DNA of 64,000 nt from Paracoccus sediminilitoris (GTDB lineage Bacteria > Pseudomonadota > Alphaproteobacteria > Rhodobacterales > Rhodobacteraceae), in contig NZ_QJPK01000006.1 in assembly GCF_003259195.1 (NCBI RefSeq), positions 185,676 to 249,675 on the forward strand, written 5' to 3'. The translations under genes were made by a program, and so were the position numbers. The first letter of the stretch is position 1. Every line of letters begins with the position of its first letter. The notes below the pieces were generated by a model that saw nothing but the letters and a program-made list of their open reading frames with translations, did no database searches and had not been told where the DNA came from. Shown here one piece after another: positions 26,066-35,278 of the stretch.

Positions 26066-27237
26066 GCCTCGCGGTAAAGACGCAGGGCGGTGGCCTCGTC
26101 GACTTCGACCGGGTTGTTGACCAGCAGCCGCGTCTGCAGCATCGCATCGCTCGCCAGCATCGGCAGGCTGTCTTGGGGCACATCCACATCCCGCAGGCGG
26201 CGCGGCGCGCCCGACTGGTCCATCAGGTCTTCGATGAAGGCCACGAAGGCGGCGGCACGGTGCCGGATGTCGCCGTTCGACGGTCCAATCACAACATCGG
26301 CCAGTTCGGCATAAAGGGGCGCCGCCTTGGCCATATTCAGTCGCAGGACAGGCCCCAGCATCAGGGCGTTCGTCAGCCCGTGCGGCAGATGGAAATGACC
26401 GCCAAGCGGATAGGCCAATGCGTGAACCGCGGCCACCGGACTGTTGGCAAAGGCCTGGCCCGCCAGATTGGCACCCAGCAGCATCGCCTCGCGCGCGGGG
26501 CGGTTCCCGCCATCCTTGCAGGCCGTGATCAGGTTTCCCGCCAGCAGCCGCAGCGCCTCTCGCGCGAACAGATCCGAAAGCGGGTTCTTGTGGTGACGCC
26601 CCGTATAGGCCTCGATCGCGTGAACCATCGCATCGATCCCCGTGGCCGCCGTCTGCGCGGCAGGCAGGCCCACCGTCAACTGGGCGTCCAGCAGCACCAG
26701 ATCGGCGAAAAGCTGGCGGGCGACGATGCCCATCTTGGTGGTGCTGCCGGTGGTCAGGATGGTGATATGCGTCACCTCGGAACCGGTTCCGGCGGTGGTG
26801 GGCACCTGGACCAGCGGCAGGCGGCCACCCCCTACCCTGTCGATCCCGTAAAGATCCCGCAGGGGCTGGTCATTGACCAGCAAGACGGACACCAGCTTGG
26901 CGATATCCATGGACGACCCGCCCCCCAGCCCCATCACCATGTCGCAACCCCGGTCGCGCCCCAGCCTGACGCAGCTTTTCACCACCTCCTCGGGCGGATC
27001 CGCCACCACGTCGTCAAACACCGTCGCCGCGAAACCCTGTTCGGCCAGCGACCTGATGATCGGGTCCAGCAGGCCGCTTTCATGCAGGAACCGGTCGGTG
27101 ACGATGAGCAGGCGGCGTGCACCAAAGCGCCGGGCCAGCATGTCGCCCATGCGCGCCGCACCGCCCCATTCGACCGTCACGGCACCGGGGGTCTGGAAGT
27201 CGAAGGGCTGGGTGGGGTCTGTCATCTGATGATCCAT
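26059..27237 (-). CDS. Iron-containing (group III) alcohol dehydrogenase
   Basis: NAD(P)-dependent dehydrogenase of 392 aa. The nucleotide loop is MGLGGGSSMDIAK, followed by PLVQVPTTAGTGSEVTHITI. The metal-ligand region ATGIDAMVHAIEAY continues with the later histidines in AAVHALAYPLGGHFHLPHG. All four metal ligands (Asp, three His) appear present. The start at 27237 or 27225 cannot be decided. It diverges from the DUF4394 gene. The alcohol or aldehyde substrate is unknown. Confidence 0.92.
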   Translation of the reverse strand: MDHQMTDPTQPFDFQTPGAVTVEWGGAARMGDMLARRFGARRLLIVTDRFLHESGLLDPIIRSLAEQGFAATVFDDVVADPPEEVVKSCVRLGRDRGCDMVMGLGGGSSMDIAKLVSVLLVNDQPLRDLYGIDRVGGGRLPLVQVPTTAGTGSEVTHITILTTGSTTKMGIVARQLFADLVLLDAQLTVGLPAAQTAATGIDAMVHAIEAYTGRHHKNPLSDLFAREALRLLAGNLITACKDGGNRPAREAMLLGANLAGQAFANSPVAAVHALAYPLGGHFHLPHGLTNALMLGPVLRLNMAKAAPLYAELADVVIGPSNGDIRHRAAAFVAFIEDLMDQSGAPRRLRDVDVPQDSLPMLASDAMLQTRLLVNNPVEVDEATALRLYREAY

Positions 27238-27378
27238 CTGCTGCGCATGGTCGGGCGTGACCGCATGGTATCTCGCCGGGCCGTGGCTGTCAGGGGGGGC
27301 TGGTCATGCAGATGCGCAGGCCACCAAAAGTCCGGATTCGTCTGTCGTGGGGGGGATGAAATGCGCGAGCTGCCGCCC

Positions 27379-27396
27379 GGATGAAAAATTTCATCC
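27379..27396. promoter_or_regulatory. Near-perfect palindrome in the adh/DUF4394 divergent promoter
   Basis: GGATGAAA and TTTCATCC are exact reverse complements around a two-base AA centre (18 bp). It lies 86 bp before the DUF4394 ATG and 142 bp before the dehydrogenase start. The size and symmetry fit a dimeric regulator operator. No regulator gene is adjacent, the nearest being the LysR gene at 28470. Confidence 0.5.
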
Positions 27397-27481
27397 GTTT
27401 TGCATCCATGCGGTCATCGGCGGCGTCTTCGGTTCATACAGGCAGCGGAATGGCCGCCGCCCCCGACCAAGGAGCCGACCC

Positions 27482-28288
27482 ATGATGACCAAACTGAGCG
27501 CCCTGACCATTGCAGGCCTGATCTGTGGAACCTCCGGCGCAGCCCTGGCCGACAATCACGCGATGACCGCCATCGGCCTGTCGGGTGACAAGATGCTGCA
27601 CAAGATCGATGCCGGCACGGCGACGGTCACGGAATCGATGGAAGTGACGGGCGTCGACCGCCTGCTGGGCATCGACCTGCGCCCTGCGACCGGCCAGCTG
27701 ATCGGCGTCAGCGACGCCTTCGAGATCGTCGAGATCGACCCCGCCACCGGGGCCGCCACGGTCATCTCGACCATGGATACCGAACTGACCGTTGCGGATG
27801 GCGGATCGGTGATCGTCGACTTCAACCCCATGGCCGACAAGCTGCGCTTCATGTCGGGCACGACCAACCACCGTGTCGACGTCGAAACCGGCGCGGTGAC
27901 GGTTGACGGCTCGCTGGCCTTCGAAGAGGCCGACATGCATGCGGGCGAGGAACCGGCCATCGTCGCCGCCGCCTATATCAATTCCTTCGGCAAACCCGAA
28001 GCGACCGCCATGTATGATATCGACAGCACCATCGTGGCGCTGATCCAGCAGACCTCGCCCAATGACGGGACGCTGGCGGCCATCGGCAAGCTGGGGATCG
28101 ACGGCGCCGACAGCTATGCCTTTGACATCGCAACCGACGCCGAGGGCACGAACACCGCCTGGCTGGCCGCCGGCGGCCAGCTGCACAGCGTGTCGCTGGA
28201 AGACGGCTCGGTCCAGGAAAGCTGGGACATCAAGGATGCGGGCGACGCGGTGCTGCGCGACATCACCTTCATGACCGCCAAGATGTGA
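27482..28288 (+). CDS. DUF4394 domain-containing exported protein
   Basis: Predicted periplasmic or secreted protein of 268 aa. Signal peptide MMTKLSALTIAGLICGTSGA, cleaved near ALA-DN. The mature part is a beta-propeller-like series: ATVTESMEVTGVDRLLGIDLRPATGQLIGV, DPATGAATVI, ADKLRFMSG and TAWLAAGGQLHSVSLEDG. These match the DUF4394 pattern. The start has AAGGAG at a good distance. A strong terminator follows. Function unknown. Confidence 0.85.
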   Translation: MMTKLSALTIAGLICGTSGAALADNHAMTAIGLSGDKMLHKIDAGTATVTESMEVTGVDRLLGIDLRPATGQLIGVSDAFEIVEIDPATGAATVISTMDTELTVADGGSVIVDFNPMADKLRFMSGTTNHRVDVETGAVTVDGSLAFEEADMHAGEEPAIVAAAYINSFGKPEATAMYDIDSTIVALIQQTSPNDGTLAAIGKLGIDGADSYAFDIATDAEGTNTAWLAAGGQLHSVSLEDGSVQESWDIKDAGDAVLRDITFMTAKM

Positions 28289-28312
28289 TCACCGCCACGC
28301 GCGGACAGGATG

Positions 28313-28343
28313 GGGCCGGGGCGTGTCAGCGCCCCGGCCCTTT
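28313..28343 (+). terminator. Rho-independent-type terminator after the DUF4394 gene
   Basis: GGGCCGGGGCG (28313-28323) and CGCCCCGGCCC (28330-28340) form an exact 11-bp GC stem with a six-base loop, followed by TTT. It lies 25 bp after the stop codon. Confidence 0.75.
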
Positions 28344-28469
28344 CGCATGGCCGTGGCCTGCGAATTCGCGCGGTGGCGTCTGGATGTTTCCCGCCCTGCG
28401 GCGCTAGCATGCGGCAGCGCGCTGCCAAGAGGGCGGCGGCGGCACCCCGGCATCAGGACGGCGCGACAC

Positions 28470-29447
28470 ATGACACGGCACCCTCACCCCCGCAGCCTGG
28501 ATCCGCAGCGGCTGGTCAACGATCTGGACTGGAACCTGCTGCGCAGTTTCGTGGTGATCGTGCAGGCCGGCGGCATCTCGAAGGCGGCCGAGGTGATGAA
28601 CCTGACGCAGCCCACCGTCAGCGCTGCGCTGAAGCGGCTGGAGGATCGCCTGGGGCGGCGGCTGATCGAACGCGGCCCGACCGTCTTTGCCCTGACCGAG
28701 GCCGGCGAACGGCTTTACGCCGAAGCCGTCGAGATCCGTGGATCGGTCCTGCGGCTGGCGACGATTTTGCGCGACGTGACCGATGCCATCAAGGGCCATG
28801 TGAGGCTGGCCATCGCCAGTCACGTCATCTCGCCCCTGCTGGATGATTGCGTGCGCGATTTTCACAAGGCCTGCCCCCTTGCCACGCTGGAGATCGAGGT
28901 GATGGCCAGCCGCCAGGTCCAGGCACGGCTGGCCGACAGTGCGGTGTCGGTGGGGATCTGCCTGGCCCTGAACCGCCAGGAACGGCTGGAATACCGGCGG
29001 CTGTTCAGCGAATATTTCGGCATCTTCTGCGGCCGCAGCCATCACCTTTACGGCCAGCAGGATATCGGTCCCGAGGCGCTGCGCGGCGAAAGCTCGGTCA
29101 GTTTCGTCACCGACCAGATGAGCGATGCGCTGCGCCCCGTCACCGTCATGCGGGCCAGGCTGGGCCTGTCGGACCGGCTTGTCGGATCGTCCCCGAACCT
29201 CGAGGAGGTGCGGCGCATGATCTCGGCGGGGCTGGGCGTCGGGCCCCTGCCCGTCCATGTCGCACGCCCCGATGTCGAGGCGGGCGTGCTGTGGCGCCTG
29301 CCCCCCTATGACCAGTTGCCGCGCATCGACGTCAACGTCGCCTGGAACCCCAAGGCGCGGATGAACCGTGCCGAACAGGCCTTTCTGGACCTGCTGCTGA
29401 AAAAGATCGCCGACACCCCCGACGCCCTGCGCGATTACCGGGCCTGA
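28470..29447 (+). CDS. LysR family transcriptional regulator
   Basis: DNA-binding regulator of 325 aa. The N-terminal winged helix reads LLRSFVVIVQAGGISKAAEVMNLTQPTVSAALKRLEDRLG, a textbook LysR domain. The effector domain follows. The start at ATG 28470 leaves a 20-residue lead before the helix-turn-helix. It converges with the importer/amidohydrolase operon and overlaps its last gene by 13 bp, so it is a good candidate to regulate that operon. A LysR-type T-N11-A palindrome lies at the head of that operon (38003-38017). Confidence 0.92.
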   Translation: MTRHPHPRSLDPQRLVNDLDWNLLRSFVVIVQAGGISKAAEVMNLTQPTVSAALKRLEDRLGRRLIERGPTVFALTEAGERLYAEAVEIRGSVLRLATILRDVTDAIKGHVRLAIASHVISPLLDDCVRDFHKACPLATLEIEVMASRQVQARLADSAVSVGICLALNRQERLEYRRLFSEYFGIFCGRSHHLYGQQDIGPEALRGESSVSFVTDQMSDALRPVTVMRARLGLSDRLVGSSPNLEEVRRMISAGLGVGPLPVHVARPDVEAGVLWRLPPYDQLPRIDVNVAWNPKARMNRAEQAFLDLLLKKIADTPDALRDYRA

Positions 29448-30817
29448 TCCAGCACCTTGCCGGGATTCATGATGCCCTTCGGGTCCAGCATCCGCTTCAG
29501 CTGCCGCATCAGCGACAGCGTGTCGGGCGATTTCGATGCCGCCAGCCTTGCGCGTTTCTGCAACCCGATGCCGTGTTCGGCCGAAAAGGACGCCCCCGGC
29601 GTCGCGGCCAGCGTGGCATAGAACAGATCGTCGATGCGCCCGCGGTCCTGCTTGGCCTGGGGCGTCAGCGCCACGCAGACATGCAGGTTGCAATCGCCCA
29701 GGTGTCCGAAGACATGGGACTGGATATCGGGCATATCACGCTCCCGGGCGTCGTCCCACCGGCGCAGGAAATCGTCGATCCGATCGGCCTCGATGCTGAC
29801 GTCAAAGGACAGCATCGCGCCCAAGGGGCGGGCGATCAGGTCGGTATCCTCGCGGATGGCCCAGATGGCGGCGCGTTCGCTGTCGGATTTGGCGATGACG
29901 CCGTCCTGCACCAAGTCCCTCTCGGCGGCGGCCTCGAAGATCGACAGCAGCAGTGCTTGCGCCGCGTCCTGCGTGGCGCCCGTCACCTCGACGATCAGGT
30001 GCAGCGCGGGACCGGGGGCCAAGGGTTCGCGGCCCGGGCACAGAAGGCTGGTCGTCAGGCGATAGAAATCGGGCCACATCGCCTCGAAGGACAGCAGGCT
30101 GCCCGGTGCGATGACCTGCGCCATGGCCAGAACCGCCTGCGCCGCACCCAGGTCCCGACAGGCCAGCAGCGCCGAGGCACTGGCGCCGGGCCGCGGATAA
30201 AGCCTCAGCACCGCCGCGGTGACGATCCCCAGCGTGCCCTCGGCCCCGATGAACATCTGCTTGAGGTCATAGCCCGTGTTGTCCTTGGGCAGGGTGTTCA
30301 TCTCCTCGATGATCCGCCCGTCGGCCAGCACCGCCGTCAGCCCCAGCACGTTGTCGCGCGTCATGCCGTACCTGATCACCCGCACCCCGCCCGCATTGGT
30401 GGCGATGGCGCCGCCAAGCGTGGCGCTGTCGCGCGACGGGATGTCGATGCCGGTCGTCAGCCCGTGTTCCGCGGCGGCGCGGTCCAGATCGGCGATGGTC
30501 GCACCGGCCTCGGCGATGATGATGCGCTGCAGGGGATCGACCCGCAGGATGCGGGTCATGCGATCCAGCGACAGGGCCACCTGGTCGTCCGTCGTGGCGG
30601 TGGCATCGGTCAGTCCCGTCAGCCCGCCCTGCGCCACGATGGGCGTGCCGGTGTCATTGGCACGGCGGCAGATGGCCGCAACCATGGCGGTGCTGTCCGG
30701 CCGCAGCAGCAGCCCTGCGGCGCGGCTGGCATCGCAATAGCCGGGGTCCATGCCGCGCAGCCGGTCGGGGCCGACCATCGCCCCCGCCGGGCAGATGTCG
30801 GCGAACCGATCACGCAT
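29435..30817 (-). CDS. FAD-linked oxidase/dehydrogenase (GlcD/D-2-hydroxyacid type)
   Basis: Flavoprotein of 460 aa with a PCMH-type FAD domain: IVAQGGLTGLTDA, IDIPSRDSATLGGAIATNAGG, VLADGRIIEEM and FIGAEGTLGIVTAAVLRLYP. The C-terminal FAD-oxidase domain has the HVFGHLGDCNLHV and FSAEHGIGLQKR signatures. This family oxidises D-2-hydroxyacids such as D-lactate, glycolate or 2-hydroxyglutarate. It starts inside the end of the cyclodeaminase-family gene (8-bp overlap), so it is the last gene of the seven-gene operon. Confidence 0.92.
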   Translation of the reverse strand: MRDRFADICPAGAMVGPDRLRGMDPGYCDASRAAGLLLRPDSTAMVAAICRRANDTGTPIVAQGGLTGLTDATATTDDQVALSLDRMTRILRVDPLQRIIIAEAGATIADLDRAAAEHGLTTGIDIPSRDSATLGGAIATNAGGVRVIRYGMTRDNVLGLTAVLADGRIIEEMNTLPKDNTGYDLKQMFIGAEGTLGIVTAAVLRLYPRPGASASALLACRDLGAAQAVLAMAQVIAPGSLLSFEAMWPDFYRLTTSLLCPGREPLAPGPALHLIVEVTGATQDAAQALLLSIFEAAAERDLVQDGVIAKSDSERAAIWAIREDTDLIARPLGAMLSFDVSIEADRIDDFLRRWDDARERDMPDIQSHVFGHLGDCNLHVCVALTPQAKQDRGRIDDLFYATLAATPGASFSAEHGIGLQKRARLAASKSPDTLSLMRQLKRMLDPKGIMNPGKVLDQAR

Positions 30818-31763
30818 CCGCGTCGGCCTTCCACGCGCCCATGATGGCCTGGGCGATCATCAGGTCCAGATGCGCGCCGCCGCCATTCTTGAACAGCGTG
30901 ATGTCCTGCCGGGTCATGCGCCCTGCGCGACCGGCCTCCAGATCATGGAAATCGCCCAGGACGCTGTCGCGTGAGATGACGCCCGCAGCCAGCGGGATCC
31001 TCAATTCGCCGATATGGTCCAGCGTGGTCTGGCGGCTGTCGACGAAGATGCGCGCGCGGCGCAGCAGGGCGTCGTCGGCCTCGCGCATGTCGGCGCGGAA
31101 GGCACCCACCAGGTCCACATGCGTGCCGGGGCGCACCCATTCCCCCCGCAGGACCGGGTCGCGGGCCATGGTGGCACTGGCCACGATATCGGCCTGCCCC
31201 ACGGCCTGCGCCAGATCGGTCGCGGCGGTTGCAGGAATGCCATCGGCCGCCAGCCTCTCGGCCAGGTCGCGGGCCGTCGCGGCGGTGCGGTTCCAGATCT
31301 GGATGCGCTTCAGGTCCGGGAAGGTCGCATGATAGACCCGCGCCAGCGACCCCGCCACCTGCCCCGCGCCGATGATGACCATCTGCCGGCTGTCGGGCCG
31401 CGCCAGATAGCGCGCGCCCAGCCCCGAATCCGCCGCCGTCTTCCAATAGGTGACCAGCGCGCTGTCGATCAGCGCCACGGGCGTGCCCGTCTGGTCGTCA
31501 AACAGCACCATCACCCCCTGGACCGAAGGCAGGCCCCGCGCGCCGTTGCCCTGCATCACCGTGACCGTCTTCAGGCCCATGCCGATCCCGTCCACCCAGG
31601 CGGCGCGGTTCAGCAGGGTGTCCCCGTCGCGCGTCAGGAACAGGTCCCCGATCCGGGCCGGGGGCAGCCGATGCCCATCCGCGATGGCCTGGACCATCAT
31701 CGGCCAGTTCAGATGCGCATCGACGTCTTCGGCACGCAGATAGGGCAGGTTCGCGGCAGGCAT
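30810..31763 (-). CDS. Ornithine cyclodeaminase / mu-crystallin family protein
   Basis: NAD(P)-binding enzyme of 317 aa. The Rossmann motif is MVIIGAGQVAGSLARVYHA. Family features include LKTVTVMQGNGARGLPSVQGVMVLFD, DSALVTYWKTAADSGLGARYLA and VDLVGAFRADMREAD. Members act as ornithine cyclodeaminases, ketimine reductases, pyrroline-2-carboxylate reductases or opine-type dehydrogenases, and sequence alone does not choose. RBS AAAGGA lies before ATG 31763. It sits between the HDAC-fold amidohydrolase and the FAD enzyme in one operon. Confidence 0.9.
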   Translation of the reverse strand: MPAANLPYLRAEDVDAHLNWPMMVQAIADGHRLPPARIGDLFLTRDGDTLLNRAAWVDGIGMGLKTVTVMQGNGARGLPSVQGVMVLFDDQTGTPVALIDSALVTYWKTAADSGLGARYLARPDSRQMVIIGAGQVAGSLARVYHATFPDLKRIQIWNRTAATARDLAERLAADGIPATAATDLAQAVGQADIVASATMARDPVLRGEWVRPGTHVDLVGAFRADMREADDALLRRARIFVDSRQTTLDHIGELRIPLAAGVISRDSVLGDFHDLEAGRAGRMTRQDITLFKNGGGAHLDLMIAQAIMGAWKADADA

Positions 31764-31784
31764 GGCGGGTCCTTTCGAAATGGC

Positions 31785-32807
31785 TCAGGCGGTGAAGGCG
31801 CCCAGATAGCTGGCAAGATTGTCCCCAAGCGCGGGCTGCATGTAGCCGCCTTCCTGCACGTTCAGGACAGGCAGGTCCACGGCCCGGATCGCCGCACCGA
31901 TCGTGGCGAAATCGCTGGTGGTCAGCGTCATGCCGCGAAACGGATCACCCTCATGCGCGTCCAGCCCCAGGGCCACGACGATCACCGTCGCGCCGTAACC
32001 GGATACCCGGGCCAGTGCCGTATCCAGCGCGGGCAGATAGGCGGCGATGCCCGAACCGCGCGGCAGGGGCAGGTTCAGGTTGTACCCCTCGCCGCGCCCG
32101 TCGCCGCTTTCCCCCGCAGCCCCCGCATAGAACGGATAGAATTGCATCGGATCAACATGCAGCGATATCGTCAGCACGTCGGCGCGGTCGTAAAAGATCG
32201 CCTGCGTGCCATTGCCGTGATGCACGTCGATATCCAGCACCACGGGCCGGTGCCCCTGCGCGCGCAGATGTTCCGCCGCGATGGCCGAATTGTTCAGAAA
32301 GCAGAAGCCGCCCGCGATCTCGGAATAGGCGTGATGCCCCGAGGGACGCGACAGGGCGTAGCAGGCCCGCGCGCCGCCAAGGATATCATCCGCGCCCGAC
32401 AGCGCGGTTTGCGCCGACCAATAGATCGCGTCCCAGCTGTACGGGCCGATGGGACAGGATGTGTCGGCGTTGTGGAAACCGATCTGCGCCTCGGGTTCGG
32501 GGCTGTAATGGCGCATCGGGTCGAGGCAGAAGCGGCTGGGGACGACCTCGGACAGGTCTGGATATTCCGCGCGCCGCCTGTCGTGGATCGATGCCAGATA
32601 ATCCAGATAGCGCGGCGTATGCAGTGCCGCCAAGGGCGCCATGCCGTGATCGGTGGGGGCATGGCGCGTCAGACCCGCCCGCGTCGCGCCATCCAGCAAC
32701 AGGTCCACGCGCTCGGGGCGGTCGGGGTTCTGGGTGACGCGGCCGTTCAGCAGGCGGAACTGCGGATCATGGGCGCGCTGGTGGTCGTCGTGAAAGAGAT
32801 TCATCAT
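31785..32807 (-). CDS. HDAC-superfamily deacetylase (acetylpolyamine amidohydrolase type)
   Basis: Zinc-dependent amidohydrolase of 340 aa with the histone-deacetylase fold. The paired catalytic histidines are in RPSGHHAYSE. The zinc ligands lie in VVLDIDVHHGNGTQAIFY (Asp-x-His) and, further on, in the Asp of VVALGLDAHEGDP. The C-terminal NVQEGGYMQPALGDN resembles the catalytic loop of acetylpolyamine amidohydrolases. AGGA precedes ATG 32807. The only nearby importer is encoded by the same operon, so it probably deacylates an imported amide. Confidence 0.93.
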   Translation of the reverse strand: MMNLFHDDHQRAHDPQFRLLNGRVTQNPDRPERVDLLLDGATRAGLTRHAPTDHGMAPLAALHTPRYLDYLASIHDRRRAEYPDLSEVVPSRFCLDPMRHYSPEPEAQIGFHNADTSCPIGPYSWDAIYWSAQTALSGADDILGGARACYALSRPSGHHAYSEIAGGFCFLNNSAIAAEHLRAQGHRPVVLDIDVHHGNGTQAIFYDRADVLTISLHVDPMQFYPFYAGAAGESGDGRGEGYNLNLPLPRGSGIAAYLPALDTALARVSGYGATVIVVALGLDAHEGDPFRGMTLTTSDFATIGAAIRAVDLPVLNVQEGGYMQPALGDNLASYLGAFTA

Positions 32808-32813
32808 ATGTCC

Positions 32814-34442
32814 TCATACCCGCGCGGCGGCGCGGGCCGTTTCGAAGTCCCGCCCCGGAAGCGCCGCCAGCAGGCCACGCGCATAATCCGAAGACGGCAT
32901 GTTCAGGATGCGGGCGGCGTCGCCCGTCTCGACGATGCGGCCCTTCTGCATGACGATCAGCCAGTCGCAGATCTGTCCGGCGACCCGCAGGTCGTGGGTG
33001 ATGAACAGCATCGACAGGTTCAGGTCGCGCTTCAGCCCCGCCAGCAGGTCCAAGACCTGCGCCTGCACCGACACGTCCAGCGCCGAGACCGCCTCGTCGG
33101 CGACGATCAGTTCGGGGTCCAGCACCAGCGCGCGGGCGATGCCGATGCGCTGGCGCTGCCCGCCCGAAAATTCATGCGGAAAGCGCGACATCGACCCGGC
33201 ATCCAGCCCGACACGGTCCAGGATGGCCGCGGCACGGTCGCGGGCCTGCGCGATGGGCGTGCCATGGGCCACCTGCCCTTCCGTCAGGGTCTTGCCGATG
33301 CTCTGGCGCGGCGGCAGGCTGGAATAGGGGTCCTGAAAGATCATCTGGACGCGCTTGCGGTCATGGCGCAATGCCTCGCCGCGCAGGGCCGCCATGTCGC
33401 GGCCGTTCAGCAGCACCTGGCCCCGGTCAACATCCTGCAGCCGCACGATGGCGCGGCCCAGGGTGGATTTGCCGGACCCGCTTTCGCCCACGATGCCGAT
33501 GGTCTCGCCGGCCTGCAGATCAAAGCTGATGTCGTCCAGCGCGGTCACCACGCGGGGCTTGCCGCCCAGCCAGCCGCCGCCGCTGCGGAACTGCTTGTGC
33601 AGCCCCTTGACCTGCAGCAGGGGCGCGGCGGTCGGGACCGGCGCATCGTCGGTCATGCCCTTCAGCTGCGGGATCGCATCCAGCAGGGCCTGGGTATAGG
33701 GATGCTGCGGGCGCAACAGCACGTCGGATGCCGCGCCCTGTTCCACGATGACGCCGCTTTGCATCACCAACACGCGGTCGGCGATGTCGGCCACGACGCC
33801 CAGGTCGTGGGTGATGAACACCACGCCCATGTCGTGCCGGCGCCGCAGATCGTCCAGCAGCCGCAGGATCTGCGCCTGCGTGGTGACGTCAAGCGCAGTG
33901 GTCGGTTCATCGGCGATCAGGATCGCGGGCTCCAGCGCCAGCGCCATGGCGATCACCACCCGCTGGCGCTGCCCCCCCGACATCTGGAAAGGATAGGCGC
34001 GCGCACTGGCGGAAGGGTCCGGCAGGCCCACCTCGGTCAGCAGGTCGATGACGCGGTCTCGGCGGGCGGCGGGTGTCAGCATGCCGTGGGCCTCGAAGAC
34101 CTCCTCGATCTGGCGACCGACGGGCATCAGGGGGTTCAGCGCGGTCAGGGGTTCCTGAAAGATCATCCCGATCCGACGGCCGCGGAGGGTGCGCATCTGC
34201 GCCTCGGACAGCCGGACAAGGTCCTGGCCGTCGAAGGTGATCGAACCACGGGCCACGGACAGCCCCTCGGCCAGCAGCCCCATGACGGCATTGGCGGACA
34301 TGGATTTGCCCGACCCGCTTTCGCCCACGATGCACAGCATTTCGCCGTGGTTCAGATCAAAGCTGATATCCTTGACCGCATGGGGGCGGTCAGCCCCCTT
34401 GGGCAGGGCGATGGTCAGGTTGGTGACGGAAAGCAGGCTCAT
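32814..34442 (-). CDS. Dipeptide/oligopeptide-type ABC transporter, fused double ATPase (DppD-DppF)
   Basis: Single chain of 542 aa with two ATPase domains. The first has [25 protein letters not shown] and [12 protein letters not shown]. The second, from about residue 275, has [30 protein letters not shown] and [12 protein letters not shown]. In the second Walker B the usual DEP is DEA. The ATG at 34442 overlaps the permease stop as ATGA. It powers the importer encoded by the two upstream permease genes and the binding protein. Confidence 0.94.
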   Translation of the reverse strand: MSLLSVTNLTIALPKGADRPHAVKDISFDLNHGEMLCIVGESGSGKSMSANAVMGLLAEGLSVARGSITFDGQDLVRLSEAQMRTLRGRRIGMIFQEPLTALNPLMPVGRQIEEVFEAHGMLTPAARRDRVIDLLTEVGLPDPSASARAYPFQMSGGQRQRVVIAMALALEPAILIADEPTTALDVTTQAQILRLLDDLRRRHDMGVVFITHDLGVVADIADRVLVMQSGVIVEQGAASDVLLRPQHPYTQALLDAIPQLKGMTDDAPVPTAAPLLQVKGLHKQFRSGGGWLGGKPRVVTALDDISFDLQAGETIGIVGESGSGKSTLGRAIVRLQDVDRGQVLLNGRDMAALRGEALRHDRKRVQMIFQDPYSSLPPRQSIGKTLTEGQVAHGTPIAQARDRAAAILDRVGLDAGSMSRFPHEFSGGQRQRIGIARALVLDPELIVADEAVSALDVSVQAQVLDLLAGLKRDLNLSMLFITHDLRVAGQICDWLIVMQKGRIVETGDAARILNMPSSDYARGLLAALPGRDFETARAAARV

Positions 34443-35278
34443 GCGTCGCCCCTGTTCAGTTTGGGGTTCAGGGCGTCGTTCAACCCTTCGCCCACCAGGT
34501 TCAGCGCCAGGACGGTGAAGACGATGGCGATGCCCGGAATGAAGGACAGCCACCATGCCGTGCGCAGCGCCGTCCGCGCCGCCCCGATCATATAGCCCCA
34601 GGACATCACGTTCGGATCCGACAGCCCCAGGAAGGACAGTGAACTTTCCAGCAGGATCGCCGTCGCCACCATCAGCGACGCCAGGATGATGATTGGCGCC
34701 AGCACGTTCGGCATCACGTGATGGATCAGGATATGGCGGTGGCGCAGGCCCTGGACGATGCCCGCTTCGACGAATTCGCGTCGGCGCAGGGACAGCACCT
34801 CGCCGCGCACCAGGCGGGCGACGGGGGGCCAGCTGACCAGCGCGATGGACAGGACCACGAAATGCAGCTGCGGCTGAAAGATCATCAGCAGCACGATGGC
34901 CAGCGCAAAGCTGGGGATGGTCTGGAAGAACTCGGTAAAGCGCATCAGCAGGTCGTTTGGCCAGCCGGGAAAATATCCGGCAACGGCCCCCACCGGCACG
35001 CCGATCGCCAGGGCCGCCAGCGTCGAGACCAGGCCGATCAGCAGCGACACCCGCGCCCCGTGGATCAGCTGGCTGAGGACATCGCGGCCAAGCGCATCGG
35101 TGCCAAGCGGCAGCGCGCTGTCCTGGAAGGGCGGCAGGAAGGGGCGCTGCACCATGCGCCACGGGTCCTGCGCCGTCAGGAAGGGACCCAGAACGGCCAT
35201 AACGACGACGACGCCCAGCAGCACTAGGCCGATCACGGCGCCCCTGTTGCGGGCATAGCGGGACCAGAACTTGTTCAT
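34439..35278 (-). CDS. ABC transporter permease, DppC type
   Basis: Inner-membrane permease of 279 aa. It has an N-terminal helix (GAVIGLVLLGVVVVMAVLGPF), the periplasmic loop LPLGTDALGRDVLSQLIHGAR that is diagnostic for DppC/OppC, and an EAA loop (EAGIVQGLRHRHILIHHVMPN). Six membrane helices are expected. It overlaps both neighbours by four bases. Confidence 0.94.
   Translation of the reverse strand: MNKFWSRYARNRGAVIGLVLLGVVVVMAVLGPFLTAQDPWRMVQRPFLPPFQDSALPLGTDALGRDVLSQLIHGARVSLLIGLVSTLAALAIGVPVGAVAGYFPGWPNDLLMRFTEFFQTIPSFALAIVLLMIFQPQLHFVVLSIALVSWPPVARLVRGEVLSLRRREFVEAGIVQGLRHRHILIHHVMPNVLAPIIILASLMVATAILLESSLSFLGLSDPNVMSWGYMIGAARTALRTAWWLSFIPGIAIVFTVLALNLVGEGLNDALNPKLNRGDA

Noticed and set aside
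31014..34595. Plus-strand open frame of 1193 codons antisense to the importer operon
   Set aside because: It is the mirror of real high-GC genes: the product is Arg-, Gln- and His-rich with no domain. The minus-strand genes here have full ATPase, deacetylase and cyclodeaminase motifs.
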